Origin: Homalodisca vitripennis | Taxonomy: Eukaryota > Arthropoda > Insecta > Hemiptera > Cicadellidae | Direction of reading: 5' to 3' | DNA length: 64,000 bases | Assembly (NCBI RefSeq): GCF_021130785.1 | Contig: NW_025777939.1 | Location: 1-64,000 of the forward strand | Shown: in pieces, positions 23,140 through 35,649 of the stretch | How positions within the stretch are numbered: position 1 is the stretch's first letter | Layout of the letters: each line of letters begins with the position of its first letter | Notes under the pieces: model-generated | The model's database searches: none | Told to the model about the DNA's origin: nothing | Seen by the model: the letters and a program-made list of their open reading frames with translations, nothing else | Translations under genes and position numbers: made by a program

Positions 23140-26100
23140 TGGTTAGAATATTTTTTTCGTGGATTGATATGCTACTCGGTCAGAAACTCCTTCAATATCC
23201 ATACAGACGCTGACTAGGGCTTCCTTTTCTTTGAAGGTGGCCCCACTGCTTTCCACCAAGCTGTGGAGATTGGTGGTAGTTGACTTACCTACATGTTGAT
23301 ATAGACTGAGTGGGTGAACTTGTAAGGTTTCATACATTATATGTCTATCAATGATTTTTTCCATAGTTTTTACCATGAAGAAGGTTAGGCCTATAGGTCT
23401 GTACAAGTTGGGTTGAGACGGATCCCTGTCCTTTTTCTGCACAAACACCACAAGTGCCATCCTCCAGTTCTTTGGAATAAATCCTAGGCCACAGCTGCTT
23501 CTAAACAGAATTAATAAAGTGTTCAGTAGAATATCCAGCCCTTCTTGGAAATGTTCTGTGTACATTCTATGTATTGTGTTCTCAATGTTTAGTGTTTAAC
23601 TGTTTATAGTTGTTGAAGGTTTTTAGTTCTTCTGCTACCCATGGAACAAGACAATATGTGTACTTCAGAAGTAGACTTGGACAGTGATATTGAGGTATCA
23701 AAGATACTCAAAGACTGACACAAAAGTAAATTATAAAAAGTAAATGAATGCCCATTGTATGTAATGTAAATAGTTTATTTTAATTATAATTTTAATAATA
23801 AACAATTTAATGTAACAAACAGTTTTTTCTCATCTACCAGACAGATAATTCAGGAGCTTGTCATAAAATCATCAAAAGTGAAAAAATGTAAATGAATTTT
23901 GATTGTTTTGTTTTGCTTTATAATTAAGGAATCCAATAAAAACTGTTTTTCCTATGTAAAAAACCGTGTGTGCTGTTTTCAATAAAAAATAATTGTAACA
24001 GATAAATTAATAGAGTATCGACTGTTGCTTTTGATTTTTTTTTTCTTACTAAAACAATTATTGTAGATATATACTAAAAAAAATACAAAAATATTTGGAG
24101 AAAGCAAATAACACTATTGTAGAGTAACCAAATAGACTGTCTTGAAAAATGTACTAATTTATTTGTATCTAAACACATTCTATTAGTATTTTAAGACACG
24201 CAAGCATTTTTGCCAAAATCAGTTAAAACATTCAGTCCTAGGAGAGTCTAGGTTAATTGCTTCCTCAGTGGGGTTAAGTGGCTTGAAGGCTGTTATTGCC
24301 CATTTAATCCTTCCAAATGTAAAGATTCTTTTTGACTGTTGTCCTGAATTTGTCAACCTCCTGACCAGTTCTCTCCCCCGCTAGAGAATAAAGATCCTCA
24401 TTTTTAGTCAAGAGACTGCCTTGAAAGTGCGTCTCCAACAACAGTTCTACAGTCTCCTTCTTGTTCACCATAAGACCTCCATTGACCTTTACTAAGGACC
24501 TTATTGGGTTAGAGTGATCAATTTGAAGAGTTTTATGAAGCCTGGCAGCCTCTGGTTAATGTTTTTTGCAAGTGTCTCCAGGTTCTTCTTTTATTTTTTC
24601 TACTTTTCTTATGTTCGTTTTAGGGTATATTGGTAAATGGATCCAGTCATCAGTCCTTTTTGCCCATTTTAGTAGTTTTTTGGGTTTTGTTTTTTAAGTG
24701 TTTCTAACATCATAGTCCACTAAGGCACATCTTTCTTTAGCTGCTTTTGTCTGAAGAGGTAGTTTTTCTCACAGGCCTTTCTGATGGCTTGCTGTACTAA
24801 TTGAGCCAACCTTTCTATATTAATGTTTTTGAGTCCTTTAGATAAGGTTTATATTCAGAAACTTCTTTTATTACTCTAGTCGTAAAAAGTGGGACTAGAC
24901 CCTCTATTTTCTAGAACAAATCTTTACTAAATTGCAGAAGTTCTTCACACCTCTTGGGTTAATATTGATGCTGCCCCAGTAGGTGTGGTGTGCGTTGCAG
25001 TCACAGCCGAGGATGAGGGCTACACCTCTTTCTCCGCAGTACTGCAGTAGCCTTTGTATTTCCACTGGTGTACAGTGTGTTGAAGGGTTTGGGAAGTGCT
25101 GAGGCTATAATTACCTCTTCATCCCCCTTGTTGTGAGGCTACATTTACTGCCACCACCACCAGATCTTTGCTAGTTAGATCTGTAACAGAAAAAGCTAAT
25201 ATGTCTTAAAAGTAACACACGTGCTCTTGGGTTTTCAATTAATCGATCATATATGATATTACCTACCTGAGTTGTTAGTCACATGATGTAATCTCTGTTG
25301 ATTCAAGGTTCCTGGATTAGGGCAATATCTAGGCCTGTTGTGATAAACCTCCTACTCAAGATGTCTGGTGTGTACTTGGTATGGTGTATATTTAACTGAA
25401 TGTGGCAAATACTTGCACCTTTTTATACTACCTTCCCCTGGTGGTCCAACCCTGGCCATCTTCTTGAAGTGGTTTGGGGACAGTGCCCCCCTTTTCTACC
25501 CCTGGCCGAAATCGATGGTCCTTCTTCAGGAAGAGAGAGCCAAGTTGATGTTTCCTTCTGCACTGCCCTCAGAGTAGACCTCTTTGTTAAGGTATTTGCA
25601 GAATCCTCTGATACTTGCGGTCTCTTCCACTTCCATCTCTTCAGCGGTGTTCTTTTCTTTTGGTGACGGTCCCAGTCTTTCCTGAGATCTCCCCTACCTT
25701 TTTGGGGTCCTCAGTGTTCTAAGTGTTTTGCTTAGTCTTAGCTGGATTTTTCCAATCTGGTAGCTGATCCATGACCCTTCCTTCTCAAGTTTGTTTGCTT
25801 AGACACAATTGACTGCCAGGGTAAGCAACACTGACTTACCCTAATCACTTCTACGCAGAATATTCCATTTATCCAATGATTAGGTCTTTATTTTGTGCTT
25901 TTAAGACCTTTATTATCTTATCTGTAGATTAATTTGTATTGTTTGAAAGTAGGCAGTTGCGATTCTTGCACAAGGAATATCTCCCTCTGGTACAATCCTC
26001 AGACTGGTTCCCTCCTGCGGCTTTAGGGTTTCTTGTTTTCCTTTCAACCATTCAGCTGTATTATTAGTTTCACATGTGAAAATCAGGACCCCTTGTTTCC

Positions 26101-26250
26101 TGTTGACCCCATAGAAGCTTGGAGAATTTAGACCTCCCCTGTTCTTCCACAATCACTTCCCGGATGAATTTCTGAATTGCTTCCATTTGTTCGGCAGAGA
26201 GTAGGTTTTTCCGGAAAGTCGGAATGTAGTATTCCCACCCTTATACCCTC
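23140..26250 (-). mobile_element. Degraded R1/LOA-type LINE
   Basis: On the - strand, from 26250 downward: a possible ORF1 scrap (25913-26152), then an endonuclease block with LILGCDCNAHHTYWGS at about 24970-25025 (the xGDxNAHHxxWGS motif). A linker follows at about 24300-24900. The reverse transcriptase N-terminus lies at 23143-23565, with WRMALVVFVQKKDRDPSQPN, RPIGLTF, a degenerate QHVGKSTTTNLHSLVES and CMDIEGVSDRV. The copy is truncated inside the RT domain before the catalytic box. It lies antisense to Lobe. Confidence 0.75.
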
Positions 26251-26304
26251 TGCGGCTTGTTTATATGACAATTGTGGTTAAGTGAACTATTTGCACATCA
26301 AAGA

Positions 26305-26573
26305 TCAGGATGGCTGTGTGGTCTAAGGCACTACTGTTGGATGCGGGAGTTGGCCTTGGAGTCGTGGGTTTGATTACCGCACCTGATATTAGGGATTTTG
26401 TGGTCTGATGTACACTTATGAGAATCTATGATCTGTGGTGCTTGCTGGAGGACATACCTTAAATTAACGGTTTGGGTAGAAGTAGATGGGATCAGTATAT
26501 TCTTGTATAAATGTAACAGATCCAAAACACCTGTTTTGCGTTTTTTATTACAATAAAAAAAACTACTCAATTT
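26305..26573 (+). mobile_element. tRNA-derived SINE
   Basis: A tRNA-like head holds a box A-like segment TGGCTGTGTGG (26311-26321) and, about 45 bases on, a box B-like segment GGTTTGATTAC (26367-26377), close to the consensus GGTTCGANTCC. The spacing and the GGTCTAAGGC that follows box A fit a type-II tRNA-related head. The body of about 150 bp ends in an A/T-rich tail at about 26545-26573. It lies in the last Lobe intron. No cloverleaf-competent tRNA gene is claimed. Confidence 0.7.
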
Positions 26574-26843
26574 GTGTTATTTTATGCTTTTTAAGAAATT
26601 TATTATTAAATAACAATAATAATAATAGCTTTTAAGAGTAAAATACCATTTAAATCTTCTTGACGTTTTAGGAAAATTGACCAGCATTAAAAATCCTCTA
26701 GGTTAAGTTGTTACTGTCCTTAAAATTCCTGATATCCTTGGTAAATGTATCTTATCTTTTGTATATTTAAAACGTGAGTTTGTATTTACCGAATTATGTA
26801 AACACTGATTCCAAGTTGTGTAATGAATATGATGTCTGTTCAG

Positions 26844-26957
26844 GACTCTGAGGATCCCATGGACATAGCTGCTAGCATCAAAGCCCTTGCGAAAAGTGTA
26901 CACGGAGACGCAGTGTTCGGAGATCTGCCACGGCCCAGATTCAGCTCCCAGATCTGA
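26844..26957 (+). CDS. Lobe: PRAS40/Lobe orthologue, terminal exon
   Basis: The exon gives 37 codons and a TGA at 26955-26957. The product DSEDPMDIAASIKALAKSVH followed by GDAVFGDLPRPRFSSQI matches the human PRAS40 C-terminal block DLDRIAASMRAL and then DTQVFGDLPRPRLNT. RPRFSS (26931-26948) is an Akt-type RxRxxS site equivalent to human Thr246, whose phosphorylation releases PRAS40 from mTORC1 and creates a 14-3-3 site. Here the chain ends two residues after that serine, whereas human continues about ten residues. This exon gives the firmest identification of the gene. Confidence 0.93.
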   Translation, partial: DSEDPMDIAASIKALAKSVHGDAVFGDLPRPRFSSQI

Positions 26958-28980
26958 CGTACCATTGCTCAACTTTCCTCATACTTTGTTTTTTTATTTT
27001 TTCTATAAGTGATAACACAGAAAGACAGTAGTAGCAAGCCTTAGTGTTCAGAGCTTCTATTTTACTTGAGGTCGCTATTTTCTTACTGTAAGACGAGTGA
27101 AGGGAGTTGTTTGGTCCGACGGTTGTCAGTGTTAAATGTGGTCGGAAGGTTGGCGCTGCTCAGGTGCCGAAATGGGTTAAAGGTGAATTCTTGCCTTTGT
27201 CTATAACACGTTTATATTGCACTGGATCTTTGTCTTTATAATAATTGTGTACAAGTGTAGGCTTAAATGGAATGTTAGCAGCCGGCAATAACGGTCTAAC
27301 GTAATACTTGTGCTTTTCTTGACTAAGTAATCTCACAAGTACCATGTAAAAGAGTATATTTTCTGGTATTATGACGGAATCAATTGTTTTTTTACTGTTT
27401 GCATTATATCCTTGTTTTTACTGTCATTGTAGTCCAGGAGCAGAGATCTGTATTTTTTAATGACACATGCTTTCTTTTCTTTGGAAAAATCTATACAACC
27501 AGTTTCCCTGAGGAAGAAATCAATCATCAGCCGCGCTAGTTTTGGTGAAGGTCAAAATGGGAGAGCATCTAAAGGGTTTAAAATATAAAACTTTTTTCAG
27601 ACCATATTTTTATTAACAACACACGTCCGCCAAAAATGTAATTAAATCTAGTTACGTGATGGTGACATTATTTATTTATTTGTCTAATGGTTGTTTTAAG
27701 TGTGTGAAGCTAAGAAAAATGTGATTTAAGAAAATATTATCATTTATATTTTTTAACCCTTTTAATACCCTCATATATAAACATTCGCCAAAACTAGTGT
27801 GGCTGGTAATCAACACTCTCCGGTTGTGTGTTTATAAATACAAATTGGCTCTCAGCTCTGAGATTATTGTCTTGTGGATAACTAATTGCTTGTCAATTTG
27901 TTATTGCACTACAGAACAAATATACAAGTTTTCATTTGGTGGCCATTTTACTCAAGAATATTCATTCAAACTAGTGCAAAATGACTAGCAGCAAGTTAAT
28001 ATGTAGATTTTTAAATTTATAAGACATAAGACAGTATAATATGTTGTGATAAAATAAATCATTCAGAGCTTTTAACATATACGTTATTATTTCATCCGAT
28101 AACATAACTTTCTACAGCACTTGAGTTACATATTCTTCTGTCAAATAACGCAAATTTTAATTAATTGTAAATTTCAATTAATCAACTTTAATTTTTAAAT
28201 TTTGGTATACCATGTAATTTTTTTGTGTAACAAACTATTTTTATATGTTAGATACAAATTGTACTAATTGATTAAATACAGTCAACTTCCGACTGTCCAG
28301 GAAAGTCAAGGACAAGTGAAGAGCACATTTGACCCAAGGTACAGACTTAAGATAATTTCTCTTAAGGCAAGACTAGAAAAACCATTTAAGCCACTCTATA
28401 AGGATTAAAAGGATTATAAAGTAGCAATAGTTTTGTTACCTTGCCCAAAACAGGTTGAAGGATATGAATTTTTACAGTATTTATTATTATATATGAGAAT
28501 ATGTTTTTAAGGACTTAACCCTTAGTGTAGGCTGGTGTACTATTTTACATTTTTGCCTGCAACTCCCTTACTTTTTGGTTAAAAATAATAATTATAAAAA
28601 TATTTAACAGGAATAAATTCTGTAACAGTATAAAAAGCATCTTTTTGTAAAACAAAAATAAAAATTAAGAGTAATAATAAAAGATGTACTTAACAAAAAT
28701 AAAATAATTCTTCTTTGAATAGGAAGAACGTTCTTTAAAAATATCTAGGCGTAAAATGTTTCATTTCAATAGTTACAAATAAATTTACAATTTGTATAAC
28801 AATTTTAAAAGAATTTGTGCGTGTTTGATTTGTACACTTTTTAAATTTGATAATTTGTAGTGTATTTACAATCAGAAAAAGTAAGTGGCAACCCTTATTT
28901 CAAAGGTATAGTACATAGTTATAACAGATATATACAGAAGATACAATTAGTTTAATTCAAAAGTAAAAAATAGAAATAAA
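26958..28980. other. Region downstream of Lobe
   Basis: Presumed Lobe 3' UTR followed by AT-rich spacer. TTAACCC motifs resembling ends of TTAA-flanked elements occur near 27754 and 28508, but no inverted partner was found. A possible polyadenylation signal AAATAAA lies at about 28050. No coding sequence seen. Confidence 0.4.
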
Positions 28981-28994
28981 AAATTCAGAACGTC

Positions 28995-29590
28995 CTGGTA
29001 TACGAACACTAGTATTTCTAGACAGTTACAGCCACGTCCATATAAAAGGACAGCAGTATTTCTAGATAGTTACAGCTACGTCTGTATAACAGGTCAGCAG
29101 TATTTCTAGATAGTTACAGCTACGTCTGTATAACAGGACAGCAGTATTTCTAGATAGTTACAGCCATGTCCGTATACAGGACAGCAGTATTTCTAGATAG
29201 TTACAGCTAAGTCCGTATAACAGGACAGCAGTATTTCTAGATAGTTACAGCTACGTCCGTATAACAGGACAGCAGTATTTCTAGATAGTTACAGCTAAGT
29301 CCGTATAACAGGACAGCAGTATTTCTAGATAGTTACAGCTACGTCCGTATAACAGGACAGCAGTATTTCTAGATAGTTACAGCTAAGTCCGTATAACAGG
29401 ACAGCAGTATTTCTAGATAGTTACAGCTAAGTCCGTATAACAGGACAGCAGTATTTCTAGATAGGTACAGCTAAGTCCGTATAACAGGACAGCAGTATTT
29501 CTAGATAGGTACAGCTAAGTCCGTATAACAGGACAGCAGTATTTCTAGATAGTTACAGCCATGACCATATAACAAGACAGCAATATTTCT
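28995..29590. repeat. 44-bp tandem satellite, about 13-14 copies
   Basis: A unit built around GACAGCAGTATTTCTAGATA followed by GTTACAGCTAAGTCCGTATAACAG repeats with a period of 44 bp (one unit is 43). The starts of CAGCAG fall at 29051, 29095, 29139, 29182, 29226, 29270, 29314, 29358, 29402, 29446, 29490, 29534 and 29578, with a diverged first unit near 29007. Central copies are almost identical and alternate between CTACGTCCG and CTAAGTCCG. Each unit holds the palindrome TCTAGA. It lies between the two convergent genes. Confidence 0.95.
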
Positions 29591-31262
29591 CTGTATTTCT
29601 TCACAGAGATTTCCGGATGTTGGGAGATGAATTGTTTTTAATGAAATATGATTTGAGACAATGTCAGGTTTTAAGAGCAATATATATATACTGTAAAAAT
29701 CATATCCTTATCTTCCTCAGTTATTAATGAACAATCTCTTTTGTATTTTTTTGGTTAATGATGACACAGAATTTGTTGCTCTTTGTCTTCGCCTTTATCA
29801 GATGCTTATTTCACTTGAGTAATACAGAAACATGAAACTGAATTGGCCAAAACATATTATCACAATATAAAACATTTGTATTAGTAAGTTGTATAAGCGG
29901 AAATTTTATGATCTAAATCAATTAAATACTGCATGTCTACTTAAGCAACTATTCTTATTATATGATTGATTAGTTTAGAATGCCTAAACATGGCAACAAA
30001 ATAGTATCCTTGAAATGCTACCAAGGCAGAGGAGATCCAAATGTTGGTGTTGGACAGTTTCGAGGTGTAAGACTTTTCTCGTATACATTTTTGTCCATAA
30101 ATTTAAGGACCCCTTGAATGTATAAAATGTGGTATCCAAAGTTTAAATTCTAGTTTGGGTGATTTTGGGAGGAGAGGGGTTTAGCAAATTCTCTGATTAA
30201 AAAGGGAGAAATTCTAGGTGCAAAATAAAAAAGTCAGATTCATATTTTAAATATCTAATCATGTATATATGATTTATCACAATAACTCTGTATTTTTTAT
30301 TTAAACTTTTTATGGCATTTCATGAGAGCTTAACACATTATATACTTGCACGAATCTACATCCATAAAGGTTTTATGTCTAGGATTTCAACTGGAATTTA
30401 TACAGACCCTGGCAAGAATTAAAAGCATAAATTTTAAATAGGTTCAGAATCCTTCCTTTCTGTCTTGAAACATGTTTTATATAAATGTTCTTGGCTATGC
30501 CTTACCTCTCAGATGGGTTGCTCTGCACAAAGCCGAAGGAGCAGTGTTGCTATATTTTGACATTTTGTAGTTTGAGACAACTTGTCATGGATCTATGAAG
30601 AGCCATGTCTGACTCTGTATGCTATCTAAACTTGAATTAAAGTACAAATAGCTTTATTTTAGGCTTTTTAGCGTGTATAAATCCTCTCTCTAACTTGCTT
30701 GTGTATCCTTTTCTTATTTGTATGAAGCAACAAATAGATTTAACGATCTTATGAATTGATATGATTTTGATAACTAATATTGTATAAGAATAATACAATA
30801 AGTGATAGGTGATTGTTATTTCCTTGAATCAGAAGTAACATTTTTTTGATTTGCTGTATCCCCATGTTACGGTTTTGTTTGTTAGTTTTTGTTTGTTACA
30901 TATCATTCTCTTGTGTTGTCATTGGATCTGTTATATTACATTTATGTTGAATGCCAGAATGTAAAAACGAAATTGAGTAGTACAAGCTGCAGGAGGGGAT
31001 GGGAAAAGTCGTACATTGTCAACAGACTGACCAATAGAAAACTTTGTCAAATTTTAAATATTGTTAGTCTAGTTATGTTCACAAATTTATCTGTCTGTTA
31101 GTTATTTTTAATAAAAATTATTTGTTAAAATTTTTTTGTGTTGTTGTATACCTTTGCATATACAAACCGCCCAATGCACCACTGAGAAACAAGGAAACAA
31201 CAACAAAAAGTCAAAGACAGTAATGAAGGATGTCTCACAAAATGAAGTAATTCCAAAAAGTA
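29591..31262. other. Intergenic spacer
   Basis: AT-rich sequence after the satellite, between the two convergent genes. Short open frames such as 30889-31101 show no conserved motif. Nothing further supported. Confidence 0.5.
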
Positions 31263-31265
31263 AAA

Positions 31266-31610
31266 TACGAGGGCAATCTAGAAAGTAGATTACGTTACGC
31301 TCTGTAGTCGCTAGGGGCGGGACTACGGCCATTTTGATGTCAGGGCATTTCTCTATTCAGTGGCTATCCAGCTTTGCTAGTGAGGTTACTGTCGTTCCTT
31401 GTTGTTTTCAATAGCAGTTTAAAATGTGTGACGAAATTGAAAATCCCGCAAGTTGTGAAATGCGGTTGGTAATAAGCTTTTTATTGGCTAAGCACAATAA
31501 ACCAATTGAGATTAATCGCAACTCTGTTAATTTTATGGGAATAAAGTGATTACTGAAGGTGGAGTGTGTCAGTGGTGCATTAGGTTTAAAAATGGCCTTC
31601 TTTTGATGAT
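31266..31610 (+). mobile_element. Mariner 5' end remnant
   Basis: Begins with a mariner-like terminus, ACGAGGGCAATCTAGAAAGTA, preceded by TA. About 150 bases on, an ATG (31424) opens MCDEIENPASCEMRLVISFL, then AKHNKPIEINR, which matches the N-terminus of mariner transposases of the PASCExRxVIxFLxAK type. The frame breaks soon after and the element is truncated, abutting LINE fragments. Confidence 0.75.
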
Positions 31611-31890
31611 TTTAGTAGTTTTGGGAGCACTTTCCAGAGCTGCACTTAAAATTACATCAGTTATATTGATGACAGCGGAGTCTTATGTCCACGGATGATG
31701 AAGCATTTGGCACCTGTATAGCTTGCTTAAATTTGCCCTTATCTGCCTTATCAAGTGCCCATCTAGATCTTCTGGCCACATTTTCTTGAGTATCCAGAAC
31801 TAAATTATAACCGGTGCATGGTCACTACCGTAAAGGTCAGAGGAGACTGTCCAATCAAAGCGGTAAGAGATTTGTGATGTGCACACGGTT
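31610..31890 (-). mobile_element. R1/LOA-type LINE endonuclease fragment
   Basis: On the - strand a short block reads RVHITNLLPL, then a degenerate xSDHAPx-like part and RRSRWALDKADKGKF. This is the end of an R1/LOA-type endonuclease domain and its linker. About 90 codons with stops. Possibly the same family as the element at 23140-26250. Confidence 0.55.
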
Positions 31891-31894
31891 AGGA

Positions 31895-33950
31895 CTAATC
31901 AAATCAAATCATTTTTATTGTAAAGACAATACTTTACAATTGCATAGCAAATGTCAATTTATTATATTCTAAAATTTTACACATTCAAACCACATCCATT
32001 CTCATATGGTATTACGAACACACTTCTTTTATTTCTTGCTAATGTAACCCACTCTGTAAACAGGGAGTCTGTGGCAGTGTTCATAAACTACCGTTTTTTG
32101 TCGTCCCATACAGTAGTTATCTCTGCCTCGTGCATGTGTATGTCTTGGCCTCTGGATAAAGCGCATTTAAACATACAAAACAAAGTTGTTTCCAAAATGT
32201 AGAGGCAGGGCAGAGTGAACAGCTGTAATTCCTTCAAAGCTAGCAGCAAGACTCTAAAATTGGTTTTTGCTTTGGAGTTTGAAAATTCTCTGAAACTGAT
32301 AGTTTGCACAGGCTCACCGAGTGCCAAACCGTAGGACAGATGTGGATAAATCAAGCCGTTATCAGTACCAGACTGTGGCAGTATTTTGCTAAAGACCTCA
32401 AAACAAAGATTCCTGAGGAAATTTTGGCGCAAACATGATCAATATGCTCATTCCAAGTCAACCCTTGATCAAGGTGTATTCCAAGGAAGTTTGAATGAAG
32501 AGCAGACTTCTTCTAGTGTAGAGTCCACTAAAAATACAGCAGGCCCACACTGGTTTTCCTCAGCATTGAGAAAAATTCAAAACATTGGACTTTGACGTGA
32601 GATTGAGGCTGTTAAAGTATTGGACACAGTTAATGGTATCAACAAAAGCCTCCAAAACTTAGCTTGATTTTTTGCTGAAATAGAGTTGTATAGTCAGCGT
32701 ACTGCACAAGTTTCCCGTGCAGAAGTGATGATCATGTCATTGACATAAAGCAGGAAAAGCACAGGACTGATTATCGATCCCTAAGGGACACTATAATTCA
32801 GTTTTACTGGTTTGAACAATTGATTTGAAATTTGGACAACTCGGAATCTGTGGCTAAAAATGAGCCCCAAAAACGATGGTGGGTATAGAAATCGGCCACA
32901 AGTACGAAAGGGTGAGGCAACTGATTAACAAGGTTCCAGATTTCTTGAAAGAACTTCTGGCGGTGGGGAATGTAAACACAACAGACATGTAATTTAAACT
33001 ATATCTAGCTTCGCACATACTGCTGTACTTCCACTGTATTCAGAGAAGGATTTGCAAGAACCATAATTCCTCCACAGGCATGTCCGTCATTAGGGTTGGC
33101 ATGGTGGAAGATATCCCACCCCCTGATGGAAAAGTGAAGCTCGATCTCCTGAATACACATATTGAAATTTCCCATTGTTGTTTTCCAAGGTTGTCATCAA
33201 ACAAGTCCTCCTCCACTAGGCTGAATTTTGACGACTGGTATGATGGTGGGGTCCTGTTCGGCACCCCCTTGATCGGTCGGCTACTTGAGAGGCAATTTTA
33301 AAGCTTAACCCACAAACCAGTTTCTGCCGTTCTTCCAGAGACAAATTCTTCTTTCCTGATGTGCTGGAACTTCCAGCATTAGGGGTTTTTTTTAAATGAG
33401 CAGCAACCTGCACTTCCGTAGGCTTTTGCTTAATTAAAGGGGTCCGTCACTTGGTTTGGGCAGGAGTAAAAGATTTGATAGGCACAGAAGGTGCAAGTGC
33501 AGGTCTTTGCACTAATTTGTTGTACTAAGGCAGCAACCTGCTGGGTTAGTTCTCTAACCATGCCCTCCAGAACAGAGGAGGAACAGTGTTTTGGTGGCAG
33601 CCTGAGAATAGGATACGTCCTTCTTCGGGGTGCCCAAGACGTCTCCTATACTTCTTATAAGCATCACCGAATGACAGTTTCTCACTTGTAACCATTATAA
33701 GAACTTACTTTCCTTCCAAATATGCTTTACAGCTGCGAGAGCTTGAAGGATGCTTGCCCTTGCAGTTGACGCAATGTTCTTCACTACCAGGGTGATTGCA
33801 AGTTTTACTTGAATGTCCAAAAAGTTGACATCTGTAAAAACTCTGAGGATTTCTAAAATATGGACAGACTTGCAGGAATAGATATCCTGCTCTGATAGTG
33901 GATGGTGAGTGAGGAAGGGCGAAAGTCAAAATATGACCTGGTGTTTACAG
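31895..33950 (-). mobile_element. Jockey-like LINE, broken
   Basis: Reading down the - strand: an ORF1 piece with CCHC-type knuckles (33705-33929: YRCQLFGHSSKTC and HCVNCKGKH), then an endonuclease scrap with VADFYTHHRFWGS (about 32870-32920; Asn of the usual DFNAHH is Tyr). Reverse-transcriptase scraps follow at 32440-32830. The C-terminal part with GLIYPHLSYGLAL and REFSNSKAKTN lies at 32088-32432. The 3' tail is TGATTTGATTTG (31899-31912 inverted), as in element B. Internal deletions and frameshifts are many. Confidence 0.78.
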
Positions 33951-34243
33951 AGCTTTAAATTTTAAAAATATATAAATATAAAGTTATTAAGCCGCTTTAA
34001 AACTTTTTATAAACATGTTGTATAAAAATTTGAAGAGAATGCCACGGTGGTGATATGGGATGAAAAAATGAAATAGTTCTAAACATTTTACTTATGAAAA
34101 ATTTAATTTTATGAGTCCCTTAAGAGACATGTGATTATCAGTCCATACATATTGCTCTCTTATACCTATCTCAAATCTATATTGAGTTCAACTAGGGTAT
34201 ACAGAAGAAATATCACAGATACAATAGGAACATACACGACAGC
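33951..34243 (-). other. AGA 3' flank
   Basis: AT-rich sequence just downstream of the AGA stop, presumably its 3' UTR. No AATAAA is evident on the - strand here. Confidence 0.4.
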
Positions 34244-34469
34244 TCAGATGCAAGAAGCCCTCAATACAACTCCTGAGGGATATTGGGGACTGTGAACAGA
34301 GTAGGGGAAACTGTCGAGTCCATGGCAGCTTGCGGCGTAGTCACCTTGGATGTTAACCGTGATGATTGCACCACTGAATGTTGGGTAATATTTGGCGATA
34401 CGAGAGATGGCAGTCTTCGCAGCCTCCTCAGGTGACGACCCGTGACGCATCTCTTCCACAGCCAGAAAA
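34244..34469 (-). CDS. AGA: Aspartylglucosaminidase, exon 6 (terminal)
   Basis: Last coding exon of N4-(beta-N-acetylglucosaminyl)-L-asparaginase. The acceptor is CTGTGCAG; one base completes a Ser codon begun in exon 5, then 74 codons and the stop at 34244. The product begins FLAVEEMRHGSSPEEAAKTA, then ISRIAKYYPTFSGAI and ends ASCI. It matches human AGA residues about 285-346 (AVEYMRRG, ISRIQKHFPEFFGA, C-terminal DCI). This is the C-terminal half of the beta chain. The exon lies about 9 kb from exon 5, the gap being filled by LINEs and DNA elements. Confidence 0.95.
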
Positions 34470-35649
34470 CTGCACAGTTTCAAGTCATTATCCTTTTCTT
34501 AACATAACATTAGTTATTATACAATCTGTTGTACTAAAACATTAGCTTAATTAGTTGTCAAAGTTACTAATAAGTAACTAAGATCACAGTCATATTCCGA
34601 TCACTCTGGAAAACATAGTAATAAAGTAACGGTAGTACAAATAATTTTTCCATGTATGCTAAACCTTATGACTTACCAATGAATTGGAGAGATTCCAATC
34701 CTCGAAAAATAGTCAAGTGTTCTTTTTTTTAACATTAACAATTGTAAATGTCCGAAAACATTTTATCCTTTCAAATCACCCATTGTCATTGAACTTTAAA
34801 CAAAGAATTACCATTAGTCAATCAGTCTAGGGTAACTGTATACTAAGTCAGCTAAAGTCCCTCATTAATAATTAAGTAACGTTTTACAGCTTCTTTCTTG
34901 TACAATCATGGCAACAAAATAAATAGTACTCAACTATTGAACGAAAATGGTGACCTACACCTACATAAACATAAAGAAAAGGACATTTAAGATAAGGTAG
35001 TCAGTGAGCATTTTGGAGCCAAGGCTATCTATGGAACATCAGAGCAAAAATACTTTCATTTACAGCATGTCTGGATGTACAAAAACTGAAATGTTGCCGA
35101 CAAATAGTTATTCAGATTCCTCTGATCCTACAAGCAAAATTATTTGTGTGCTTGACCAAAATAAGAAATCCATATTTTTACTAACCAGTTACTTTAATGA
35201 GAATAATGAGAATAATGATTTATTCCATAATAACTAAACAATTAAATAAACATTACAAAACCTCGGAATTACACTGCCACGATTTCCAGTTATGTGGCAG
35301 CGCAACTAAAAATATAATATAATATAATAAATAAACAAACAGAGTCCAGTCCATCACTTTAACTGCCATCTTCTGTGTAGCTTTAACTAAATATAAAATA
35401 CACCTTTAAAGATATAAGTCACCAAAACAAGAACAAAAAAGTTTTCCTTTTAAATATTGGAAAATCTTTCTACATACATACATAAACATATCCCTGTACA
35501 TAAATATATACAAATCTATAAATAAAAAACGTAATAATTTTGCTATTTACAAACCAAAAATAATTTGTTTTTTTTTTTATTAATGGTGTTTTTACATTAT
35601 TATAGGTTTAGGCTATATACAAAAGAAAAATTACAAACAAAAAGATACT

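Larger units (their letters stand above)
20821..26843 (+). other. Lobe: Last Lobe intron
   Basis: Phase-0 intron from GTCAGT (20821) to the acceptor TGATGTCTGTTCAG ending at 26843. It contains a degraded + strand LINE (about 21300-22740), a - strand LINE (about 23140-26250) and a SINE (26305-26573). The segments 20880-21290, 22750-23140, 23570-24230 and 26580-26840 show no further feature. Confidence 0.75.

Noticed and set aside
26305..26390. A functional tRNA gene
   Set aside because: Box A- and box B-like sequences are present, but box B deviates from consensus and the sequence continues into a SINE body and A/T tail.
29041..29590. CRISPR-like array
   Set aside because: The 44-bp units are continuous repeats without unique spacers, in a eukaryotic genome; it is a satellite.
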